A stretch of DNA of 64,000 nt from Billgrantia aerodenitrificans (GTDB lineage Bacteria; Pseudomonadota; Gammaproteobacteria; Pseudomonadales; Halomonadaceae), in assembly GCF_021404405.1 (NCBI RefSeq), contig NZ_JABFTV010000001.1, positions 496,001-560,000 of the forward strand. The letters are read 5' to 3'. Below the pieces are notes generated by a model. The model searched no databases. It worked only from the letters and a program-made list of their open reading frames with translations, and had not been told where the DNA came from. Position numbers and translations under genes: made by a program. Shown here piece after piece: positions 18,162-26,139 of the stretch. Every line of letters begins with the position of its first letter. Positions within the stretch are counted from its first letter, which is position 1.

Positions 18162-18965
18162 ATGACCAGTACCGACGTGAACACCATTCTGGCCAGCGAC
18201 TTCGACGGTTTCAGGGTCCAGGTCGATGCCGAGGCCGAGCGTGCCGACATCATCCTCGACCGTCCGCCGCTCAACGTGATCTCGATGCCCCAACGCGACG
18301 AGCTGCGTCGCGTGTTCGAGGCGCTGGACGCCCATGACGGCGTGCGCGTCATCGTGCTGCGTGCCGAGGGCGAACACTTCTCCAGTGGTGGCGACATCAA
18401 GGGGTTCCTCGAGGCATCACCCGAACATGTCTCGAAGCTCGCCGACAACGTGGCCGCCCCGGCGCGTTGCTCGAAGCCGGTGATCGCCGTCAACCGTGGC
18501 TATACCTTCGGCGTCGGCTTCGAGCTGTCATTGGCCTGCGATTTCCGCATCGCCTCCGAGACGACTCTCTATGCTCTGCCGGAGCAGAAATTGGGGCAAA
18601 TCCCGGGGTCCGGAGGCTCTGCCCGCCTGCAGAAGATCATCGGCATCGCCCGGACCAAGCACATGGTGATGCGTGCCAAGCGCATCGGCGGTGCACAGGC
18701 GCTGGCGTGGGGTATCGCCAGCGAGTGCGTGCCCGATGACCAGCTGGAGAGCGCTACCCAGGCCTTGGTGGACGAACTGCGCGGCTTTTCACCGCTCGCT
18801 CAGCGCACCGCCAAGCGCCTGATCAACGACAACGAGGATGCTCCGCTGTCGGTGGCCATCGAAATGGAAGGCCACTGCTACAGCCGGCTGCGAACCTCCA
18901 GCGACTTCCGCGAGGGTGTCGAGGCCTTCCATGGCAAACGTCGAGCCGTCTTCACCGGTGAATGA
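18162..18965 (+). CDS. hmfE: enoyl-CoA hydratase/isomerase family protein, probable 2-oxoglutaroyl-CoA hydrolase
   Basis: A crotonase-fold protein (267 aa) with the oxyanion-hole segments SSGGDIKGFL and LACDFRIASETTLYALPE, then LGQIPGSGGSARL. In the furoate pathway HmfE hydrolyses the ring-opened 2-oxoglutaroyl-CoA to 2-oxoglutarate, which enters the TCA cycle. The position directly after the CoA ligase fits that role. From sequence alone only the crotonase superfamily is certain. AAAGGA precedes the ATG. Confidence 0.7.
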   Translation: MTSTDVNTILASDFDGFRVQVDAEAERADIILDRPPLNVISMPQRDELRRVFEALDAHDGVRVIVLRAEGEHFSSGGDIKGFLEASPEHVSKLADNVAAPARCSKPVIAVNRGYTFGVGFELSLACDFRIASETTLYALPEQKLGQIPGSGGSARLQKIIGIARTKHMVMRAKRIGGAQALAWGIASECVPDDQLESATQALVDELRGFSPLAQRTAKRLINDNEDAPLSVAIEMEGHCYSRLRTSSDFREGVEAFHGKRRAVFTGE

Positions 18966-19007
18966 CCCGTACCCCAATGACATAACAACAACCCCCGGAG
19001 AGATACC

Positions 19008-20285
19008 ATGCAAGCACACGACAATAACGGGGTCAGCCCCACGCCAGCTGCGGTAGTGGACGCCAAGCGTCCGCTGCTCAAAGACCTGACCCGGGTCTTC
19101 ACGGCCAAGTCGATCAGTGCAGGCACCGTCGCCGCACTGTTCGGTTGCTCGGGGCCGGCGCTGATCGTGATCAGTGCCGCCGAGGCAGGCAATCTGTCCA
19201 ATGGCCAGACCGTGGCCTGGCTGTTTGCCATCTATTTCCTGGGCGGTCTGATCAGTCTGATCATGGCCTCGCGCTACCGTATGCCGATCACCGGGGCCTA
19301 CTCGATCCCGGGGGCGGCAATCATGATCGCCGCCCTGTCGACCATTCCCTTCAACGAGGCGGTCGGCGCCTTCATCATGAGCGGCGCTATCGTTCTCCTG
19401 CTGGGTGTCAGCGGAGTAGTAGGGCGTATCATGCGTTGGCTACCGATGCCGATCGTCATGGCGATGATCGCCGGCGCCTTGATCCGCTTCGGCATCGGTG
19501 CGGTGAACGCGGTGGGGGCCGCACCCTGGATCGCCGGCACGGCAGTGGTGGCCTTCTTCCTCAGCTCACGCTTCATCAAGACGGTGCCGCCGGTACTGGT
19601 GGCCGCGTTGGTGGGGCTCATCGTGGCCTTCGCCATGGGGGCCGTTCAGCCCGCCGAGGTGGACATCGCCTTCGTCGCACCGCAGTTCACCGCACCGAGC
19701 TTCACCCTGGGGGCCTTCCTGGCCATCTCCGTGCCGCTGGCGGCACTGGTGATCGGGGCCGAGAATGCCCAGGCCACCGGGGTGCTGCTGGCCGAGGAGT
19801 ACCGCCCCCCGGTCAATGCCATGACCATCATCAGCGGCATCGGTGGCATGCTCGCTGGCCTCCTCGGCGGCCACAACGCCAACATCGCCGGGCCGATGAC
19901 CGCCATCTGCTCCTCCGAGCAGGCAGGCGACGACAAGAGCACCCGCTATGGTGCCACCCTGGTGAATGGCGTGCTGTTCTGTGCCTTCGGGCTCTTTGCC
20001 GGTGCGGCGGTGCCCTTCATCCTGGCGTTGCCCAGCGCCCTGATCGGCAGCGTGGCCGGTCTGGCAATGATCGGCGTGCTGTTGGCAGCCTTCCAGCATG
20101 CCTTCTCCCGCCATCGTGGCCACCAGATCGGTGCCTTCGTGGCGCTAGTGGTGGCGATGAGCAACATCAGCCTGCTGGGGATCAGCGCTCCGTTCTGGGC
20201 ACTGGTCTGCGGTATCGCGGTCTCCCTGCTGCTGGGTGAGAAGACGCTGGATCCCGACACCGAGACAACCAAAGTGGCCGATTGA
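19008..20285 (+). CDS. BenE-type benzoate/H+ symporter family transporter
   Basis: A 425-aa polytopic membrane protein with about 11-12 hydrophobic segments. It starts with a short polar tail, then SISAGTVAALFGCSGPALIV, a typical BenE opening, and carries GGHNANIAGPMTAICSS in the middle. BenE imports aromatic acids with protons. In this operon the likely cargo is the acid activated by the CoA ligase (furoate in my reading). A GGAGAG lies before the ATG, and the gene follows hmfE by 42 bp. Confidence 0.82.
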   Translation: MQAHDNNGVSPTPAAVVDAKRPLLKDLTRVFTAKSISAGTVAALFGCSGPALIVISAAEAGNLSNGQTVAWLFAIYFLGGLISLIMASRYRMPITGAYSIPGAAIMIAALSTIPFNEAVGAFIMSGAIVLLLGVSGVVGRIMRWLPMPIVMAMIAGALIRFGIGAVNAVGAAPWIAGTAVVAFFLSSRFIKTVPPVLVAALVGLIVAFAMGAVQPAEVDIAFVAPQFTAPSFTLGAFLAISVPLAALVIGAENAQATGVLLAEEYRPPVNAMTIISGIGGMLAGLLGGHNANIAGPMTAICSSEQAGDDKSTRYGATLVNGVLFCAFGLFAGAAVPFILALPSALIGSVAGLAMIGVLLAAFQHAFSRHRGHQIGAFVALVVAMSNISLLGISAPFWALVCGIAVSLLLGEKTLDPDTETTKVAD

Positions 20286-20324
20286 ACGCGGCTGCACCAT
20301 CGGTGGCCATGAGAGGGTGGAGCG

Positions 20325-21299
20325 ATGCGTGACCTCGATCATCAGGTAATCACCCAGGCGCTGGCCTGGGTCCGCGACGGCCACCCCATCTGGTTGTGCA
20401 CCGTGCTGTCGACCTATGGCTCGGCGCCCCGTGGACCGGGCGCCATGCTGGTGGCGCGTCGCGACGGTCAGTATGTCGGCTCGCTATCCGGCGGCTGTGT
20501 CGAAGAAGCCTTTCTCGAGGAACTCATCGTTGGCGACTTCGACCGAATGGTGACCTTGCGTCGCTACGGTGAAAGTCGTGAGGAGAGCCGGCGTCTCGCC
20601 CTGCCCTGTGGCGGCGTGCTCGAAGTATTGATCGAGCACCGTGCCCCCGACGCCGCCTGGCTGGTGCACCTTGAGGTGCTGTACCAGGCCCTGCAGGGGC
20701 AGTGCCGCCTGGTACGGTGTGTCGATGTCGAAGCCGGCTCCTTTCAGGCTCGCGAGGATGACGTTGCCGAGGGGCCATGCGTGGTGCGCCGTCCCGCGTC
20801 CGTCGACATTCGTATCGGGCCCGTGCTGCGCCTGCTGCTGGCCGGCCTCTCGCCGGTGGCCGAAGCCTGTGCTCGCTTCGCCCAGGCGTTGGGCCACGAA
20901 GTGATCGTCTGTGACCCTCGACCGGAGATGTGCGAAGGGTTCAGTGTCGACGGGGTGACGGTGGTGCCGCAGTTACCGTCAGTCTTCATCGCCGCCGGGG
21001 GCTGCCATGCGGCAACCGCGGTGGTGGCCTTGACGCATGATCCGCGCATCGATGATCTGGCCATGATCGAGGCAGTGCGTACCGAGGCCTTCTATATCGG
21101 CGTGATGGGCTCGCGCCGGACCTCGGATGCCCGCGCCACACGGCTGCTGCGTTCCGGGGGGCTGTCCCAGGCCGATGTCGATCGCATCCAGATGCCGATC
21201 GGCCTCGATCTCGGCAGCAAGACCCCAGCCGAGATCGCCCTGGCCGTGGTAGCCGATATCGTACGGGTCTACCACGGGAAAGCCCGCGATGCCCTCTGA
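20325..21299 (+). CDS. XdhC/CoxI family molybdenum-cofactor insertion protein
   Basis: XdhC-type chaperones bind the Mo cofactor, help its sulfuration and insert it into Mo hydroxylases. The N-terminal XdhC_CoxI domain shows STYGSAPRGPGAML and SLSGGCVEEAF. The C-terminal Rossmann domain has IGPVLRLLLAG and ends with FYIGVMGSRRT and GLDLGSKTPAEIALAVVADI. It is 324 aa, and is the dedicated maturation factor for the HmfABC-type enzyme encoded upstream. It overlaps the next gene by 11 nt. Confidence 0.88.
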   Translation: MRDLDHQVITQALAWVRDGHPIWLCTVLSTYGSAPRGPGAMLVARRDGQYVGSLSGGCVEEAFLEELIVGDFDRMVTLRRYGESREESRRLALPCGGVLEVLIEHRAPDAAWLVHLEVLYQALQGQCRLVRCVDVEAGSFQAREDDVAEGPCVVRRPASVDIRIGPVLRLLLAGLSPVAEACARFAQALGHEVIVCDPRPEMCEGFSVDGVTVVPQLPSVFIAAGGCHAATAVVALTHDPRIDDLAMIEAVRTEAFYIGVMGSRRTSDARATRLLRSGGLSQADVDRIQMPIGLDLGSKTPAEIALAVVADIVRVYHGKARDAL

Positions 21300-21885
21300 C
21301 ACCGTCGCTGCTCTGGTATTGGCAGCCGGTCGGGCGCGCCGCTTCGGCTGCGACAAGCGCCTGGCGCACCTGCCACAGCGTGGGCCGCTGCTGGCCGCCA
21401 CGCTGGCGACCCTCCGGCCTCATTTCGGCGAGATTCGGGTAGTGGTGGGCATCGAGGATGATCCCGTCCATCTGGGCATTGCCAAGGATATTGGCACCAT
21501 TGTTGCCGAGACGGCAGAACAGGGTATGGGAGCTAGCCTCGCCGCCGGTATCCGCATGCTTAGGGACGAGACTCAGGCTGCGGCAGTGGCGGTGATGCTG
21601 GGAGATATGCCTTGGTTGAGCGAGGCCACCTTTGCTCTATTGTGCTCAAGAGCTAGTGATCGGGCGATCGTGCGGCCCTTCTATCGGGGGCAGGGTGGGC
21701 ACCCGGTGCTGTTCGGCCGCTGTTTCTGGGGCGCGCTCGAGCAGCTGACCGGCGACGAGGGAGCTCGCAGCGTGGTACGGCGGCATCGGGATGTCTGTAT
21801 CGAGATCGAGGTTCAGGACCCGGGCGTCGTGCAGGATGTGGACCGGCCATTGGATCTTGCCTGGACAAGACATAATGGCCGCTGA
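21289..21885 (+). CDS. MobA-like NTP transferase (MocA type, molybdopterin cytidylyltransferase family)
   Basis: A nucleotidyltransferase (198 aa) with the nucleotide-binding opening ALVLAAGRARRFGCDKRL and the metal-binding AVMLGDMPWLS. MocA-type enzymes make the cytosine dinucleotide form of the Mo cofactor used by xanthine-dehydrogenase-family proteins. The location beside xdhC and the Mo hydroxylase genes supports this. Its start lies inside the end of xdhC. Confidence 0.82.
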   Translation: MPSDTVAALVLAAGRARRFGCDKRLAHLPQRGPLLAATLATLRPHFGEIRVVVGIEDDPVHLGIAKDIGTIVAETAEQGMGASLAAGIRMLRDETQAAAVAVMLGDMPWLSEATFALLCSRASDRAIVRPFYRGQGGHPVLFGRCFWGALEQLTGDEGARSVVRRHRDVCIEIEVQDPGVVQDVDRPLDLAWTRHNGR

Positions 21886-21989
21886 GTGGCTTGCCATGCG
21901 ACTTTGGTCTGGCTATGGCCGGGGCGCGAGTAAGAGATGGTACGCTGGCTTGTATCAGCATGCCTTACACTTCCACTGACGAGGACGTC

Positions 21990-22841
21990 ATGTCGAGTGC
22001 ACACCGCATCTTGCATGGCGAGTTTGGTCGCGTTGCCCTGCTGGACATGGATGAGTCGCTGGTGCCCCACGCCCATTCCGAATGCCATGTGCTGCTTAAG
22101 GTTTCCGGGGAGGATACCTATTTCTCGGTGCGTGATCGCCGGCTGCCGCTAACCGACAGGACGGCGGTGCTCATCAACGCCTGGGAACCGCACTTCTACG
22201 ATCACCAGAGCGGTGCCGCCGACACTCTGATCCTGGCCCTCTACATCGAGCCGAGCTGGTTGGCGGCCTTGCAGCGTGGACTGGCGTTGAGCGGTCGCCC
22301 CGACTTCTTTTCCAACCCCTGCATCGAACTTACGTCCCGCATGCGGGATCATGCGGACCTGCTGATCGATGCCATGTTCTCTTTCGGCTTTGTGCCTCAG
22401 GGCAGGCTGGAAGAGCTGCTTTTCGATTTGCTGATCGGGATCACCGAGAAACATTCCGAATTGCGCCACCTTTCCAGGCTGCGAGTGGGCGTTGCCAGCG
22501 ACTTCTACGATGCTCGAATTCGTCAGGCGAGCCAGTTCATTCTCGACCATCCCCAGGGGGAACTGGATATGGAAGGCATCGCCCGTCATTGCGGTCTTTC
22601 GCGGGCGCATTTCTTTACCCTGTTCAAGAAAAACACCGGCATGACACCGCAGATGTTTGCCAATATCGGCAAAATGCAGTTTGCGTTTCGCTGCCTATCG
22701 GAGAATCGCTCTGGCACCTTGGGTAACTTGTCGGAATCCTTGGGTTTCTCTGAGCAGGGGCACTTTACACGCTTCTTTCGCCGCCATATCGGGGCTTCGC
22801 CGAGTCAATACCGTAAGGTTGTCGACAATTATCTTTCCTAG
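21990..22841 (+). CDS. AraC-family transcriptional regulator
   Basis: A 283-aa regulator with an N-terminal cupin-like sensor domain (PHAHSECHVLLKVSGEDTY, with His residues suited to a cupin) and two C-terminal helix-turn-helix motifs: MEGIARHCGLSRAHFFTLFK and GNLSESLGFSEQGHFTRFFR. The ATG at 21990 follows GAGG; an upstream in-frame ATG at 21960 lacks one. It is transcribed in the same direction as the catabolic operon after a 104-bp gap, and is the likely ligand-responsive activator of it. Confidence 0.85.
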   Translation: MSSAHRILHGEFGRVALLDMDESLVPHAHSECHVLLKVSGEDTYFSVRDRRLPLTDRTAVLINAWEPHFYDHQSGAADTLILALYIEPSWLAALQRGLALSGRPDFFSNPCIELTSRMRDHADLLIDAMFSFGFVPQGRLEELLFDLLIGITEKHSELRHLSRLRVGVASDFYDARIRQASQFILDHPQGELDMEGIARHCGLSRAHFFTLFKKNTGMTPQMFANIGKMQFAFRCLSENRSGTLGNLSESLGFSEQGHFTRFFRRHIGASPSQYRKVVDNYLS

Positions 22842-22880
22842 AGCAATAGTAGTCGCGGTATTTAAATTACCGTCAAATTT

Positions 22881-23645
22881 CTAATTCCCGATGTCGATTT
22901 CGATCACGTGAATCCCTGACCTTCCAGTCAATGCTGTGCTTTCTACTTGGAAGCGCACATCGACGTCGCGCAAGCGTACGCCGTAGAGTCGCTCCTCGGC
23001 GCTCTTGCGGTAGGCGGGGCGAGGGTCCTGGGCCAACACCTGGCGGATGAGCTCGCGCAGCGAGGCGGCATCCGCGCGCGTGGCCAGCGTCGCTTCGGCT
23101 GCAGCGCTGAAACGCACCGCCAGCTGCGGAGGCGGGGCGGGGGCGTAGCCGGCTCGGGCATCGGGCAGTGCCTCCGCCCAGGGCAGGTAGGGTTTGATAT
23201 CGAGCACCGGCGTGCCGCTGATCAGATCGCAGCCCGTCAGTGCTAGACGTACTCTCGCTCGATCGTCGTTTCCACCTATGTCGACCCCACCTATGTCGAT
23301 CCTACTTAGTTTCACCAGCGACTGTCCCAGACGGTTTGGCCGATGGGTGCTGCGGCTGGCGAAGACGCCGACCTTGGCATTGCCACCGAGCCGCGGCGGT
23401 CGCACCAGGGGTGTCCAGCGCGCTGGGCTGTGATGAAAGACGAAGGTCAGCCACAGATGGCTGAAGGCCTCCAGGCCGCGTACGGCAAGCGGGTCGTCAT
23501 AGGGCGGGACGAGGATCAGGCTGGCGCGTGCCGCCACGGCCAGGCCGGGTTGGCGCGGCACGCCGAACTTGTCGGGAAAGTCGCTTTCGATGTAGCCGAT
23601 GGGCTGAACCGAATGGCTTTCCATGGGGAGATGTGGGTTGGTCAT
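22881..23645 (-). CDS. trmO: tRNA (adenine(37)-N6)-methyltransferase TrmO
   Basis: The TsaA-like fold enzyme that methylates t6A37 in tRNA-Thr to m6t6A. It is strongly E. coli-like (KFGVPRQPGL, RGLEAFSHLWL, VRPPRLGGNAKVGVFASRS, DIKPYLPWAEALPDA, VLAQDPRPAYRK). Start choice is uncertain: ATG 23645 (254 aa) fits the E. coli N-terminus, 23666 and 23624 are alternatives, and none has a strong Shine-Dalgarno. It is convergent with the AraC gene. Confidence 0.9.
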   Translation of the reverse strand: MTNPHLPMESHSVQPIGYIESDFPDKFGVPRQPGLAVAARASLILVPPYDDPLAVRGLEAFSHLWLTFVFHHSPARWTPLVRPPRLGGNAKVGVFASRSTHRPNRLGQSLVKLSRIDIGGVDIGGNDDRARVRLALTGCDLISGTPVLDIKPYLPWAEALPDARAGYAPAPPPQLAVRFSAAAEATLATRADAASLRELIRQVLAQDPRPAYRKSAEERLYGVRLRDVDVRFQVESTALTGRSGIHVIEIDIGN

Positions 23646-23727
23646 GAGCGGGATTATGCCTACCATTGGCCATAGCGGCGAGCTTGTGTACTCTGCTTGC
23701 CGTGACAGCCATGTGAGACGCGAGTAG

Positions 23728-24267
23728 ATGATGGAAACGACGACCCCGAACGATTCGCCGTCCGCGGCGACCCGCTCGCCGCGGATCCTCTATCGTCAGG
23801 CCAAGGCCCGTGATGGGGCCGATCAGGCCGAAGTCTTCCATCATGCCGTGATGCAGGGAGCGGCCACGCACTACAGCGTGGCGGAGCGTGAAGCGTGGGC
23901 GGCGACAATGCCGCGAGAGAGCAGCGTATGGGCCGCCCGCCAGGCGCTTTACACCACGCTGGTGGCGACCTGCGACGGGCGCTGCGTGGGATTCCTGGAA
24001 CTCGACGTGCCCGGCGGCCATATCCATACCCTGTATGTCTGGCCTTCACTGGCGCGGCGTGGCATCGGCTCGACGCTGCTGCTATATGCCGAGCGGATGC
24101 TGCTGGAGCACGGCCACGGCCGTGCCACCATCGATGCCAGCCGTATGCTGGCCGAGAGCCTGCTGCGGCGCGGCTGGCGGGACCTCGGCGTCGAGTGGGT
24201 GACGAGGGATGGTGTGAGGCTCGAGCGGCGGCGGTTGGAGAAGCCGCTCGCCGCCATCGAAACCTAG
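23728..24267 (+). CDS. GNAT family N-acetyltransferase
   Basis: A 179-aa acetyltransferase. The acetyl-CoA binding motif A is visible as LYVWPSLARRGIGSTLLLYAE (R/Q-x-x-G-x-G/A pattern), with a preceding beta strand CVGFLELDVPGGHIHT. The substrate cannot be read from sequence. It is divergent from trmO and convergent with nadC, with a shared imperfect hairpin at the 3' ends. It is most likely a small-molecule or protein N-acetyltransferase of general type. Confidence 0.78.
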   Translation: MMETTTPNDSPSAATRSPRILYRQAKARDGADQAEVFHHAVMQGAATHYSVAEREAWAATMPRESSVWAARQALYTTLVATCDGRCVGFLELDVPGGHIHTLYVWPSLARRGIGSTLLLYAERMLLEHGHGRATIDASRMLAESLLRRGWRDLGVEWVTRDGVRLERRRLEKPLAAIET

Positions 24268-24313
24268 GCCTCGCCCGAAAACTGGCTGCGCTCGCCGACT
24301 TTTCAGGCGAAGC

Positions 24314-24316
<3 letters not shown>
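24265..24316. terminator. imperfect hairpin between convergent GNAT and nadC genes
   Basis: Arms 24265-24281 and 24300-24316 pair over 17 positions with two C-A mismatches. Each arm contains the stop codon (TAG) of the gene that runs into it. There is no outward T-run on either strand, so the terminator role is tentative. Confidence 0.4.
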
Positions 24317-25204
<888 letters not shown>

Positions 25205-25245
25205 TCATTATAGGGAATCCATGTCCGCGACGTCAGGGGAGCGAG

Positions 25246-25806
25246 ATGAGAATCGAGAAAGGCTGGCTTGAGAGTGTCCGGCGCGTGGCGTCGCCCAATC
25301 AGGACGCGCGACCGGAGGGCGAGGTGTCGGCAGTGGTGCTGCACTCGATAAGCCTGCCGCCCGGTGAATTCGGCGGCGAGTACATCGAGCAGCTATTCAC
25401 CAACACGCTGGATGCCGCTGCCCACCCCTTCTTTCCCAGCATCGCGCAGCTGCGGGTTTCCGCCCACCTGTTGATTCGGCGCGACGGCGAGTGCGTGCAG
25501 TTCGTGCCTTTCGATCGGCGTGCCTGGCATGCCGGTCGTTCCTGCTGGATCGAAGAGGGACGGATACGGCGAGCGCTGAACGACTTCACCGTGGGCATCG
25601 AGCTGGAGGGTGACGAGGTTCATGCCTATCGTGACAGCCAGTATCGAACGCTTGCCGCGGTCACGCAGGCTCTCAAGCTAAACTACCCTGACATGAACTA
25701 CGCACGCATCACCAGCCATGCAAGAGTCGCTCCGCTGCGCAAGAGCGATCCCGGCCCGGCTTTCGATTGGGCCTATTTCCGCCAGTGTCTCAAAGCGTTG
25801 GGTTGA
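25246..25806 (+). CDS. ampD: 1,6-anhydro-N-acetylmuramyl-L-alanine amidase
   Basis: A cytosolic zinc amidase in cell-wall recycling that removes the peptide from anhydro-muropeptides; loss of AmpD de-represses AmpC in bacteria that have AmpR. It has 186 aa with the zinc ligand H33 in VVLHSIS and the C-terminal ligand segment TSHARVAPLRKSDPGPAFDW, which follows the family pattern. A GGGGAG lies before the ATG. It is divergent from nadC, with about 78 bp between. Confidence 0.9.
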   Translation: MRIEKGWLESVRRVASPNQDARPEGEVSAVVLHSISLPPGEFGGEYIEQLFTNTLDAAAHPFFPSIAQLRVSAHLLIRRDGECVQFVPFDRRAWHAGRSCWIEEGRIRRALNDFTVGIELEGDEVHAYRDSQYRTLAAVTQALKLNYPDMNYARITSHARVAPLRKSDPGPAFDWAYFRQCLKALG

Positions 25807-26139
25807 TCGATACGTCGAGGGGCAAAACCGGGCATAGAGTGATCATACGGTAGTTTTATTACATCCAAGACATTTTCGATTGAAACTATCGGCGAGGCAC
25901 GTAACAGCTTGTGTTGCAATGCAATAGTCAGATTGTGGAAAAAAATTCCATTCCGTTTCGATTGGCAGGAAGGCCACTTTACGGTATGTTCTACGCCATT
26001 CGTTGTATGCGCTTCTGTAAAATGACTACAACAGCCGCATCGCGGCATGACATTCCCCTGATCGTCAGTAGTGCGACCCGTCCCGGCGTTCTTCCGCCAG
26101 GGGCTATCTGACATCACATTGTCACTCGGAGAGACGTCT
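25807..26139 (+). promoter_or_regulatory. aceE upstream region (333 bp, AT-richer than neighbours)
   Basis: No gene is convincing here. The stretch from about 25850 to 26030 is AT-rich relative to the flanks and is the likely promoter zone of aceEF. A TAAAAT at 26018-26023 could be a -10, but no good -35 stands at the right spacing. I do not find a recognisable PdhR-type palindrome. CGGAGAG precedes the aceE ATG. Confidence 0.4.
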
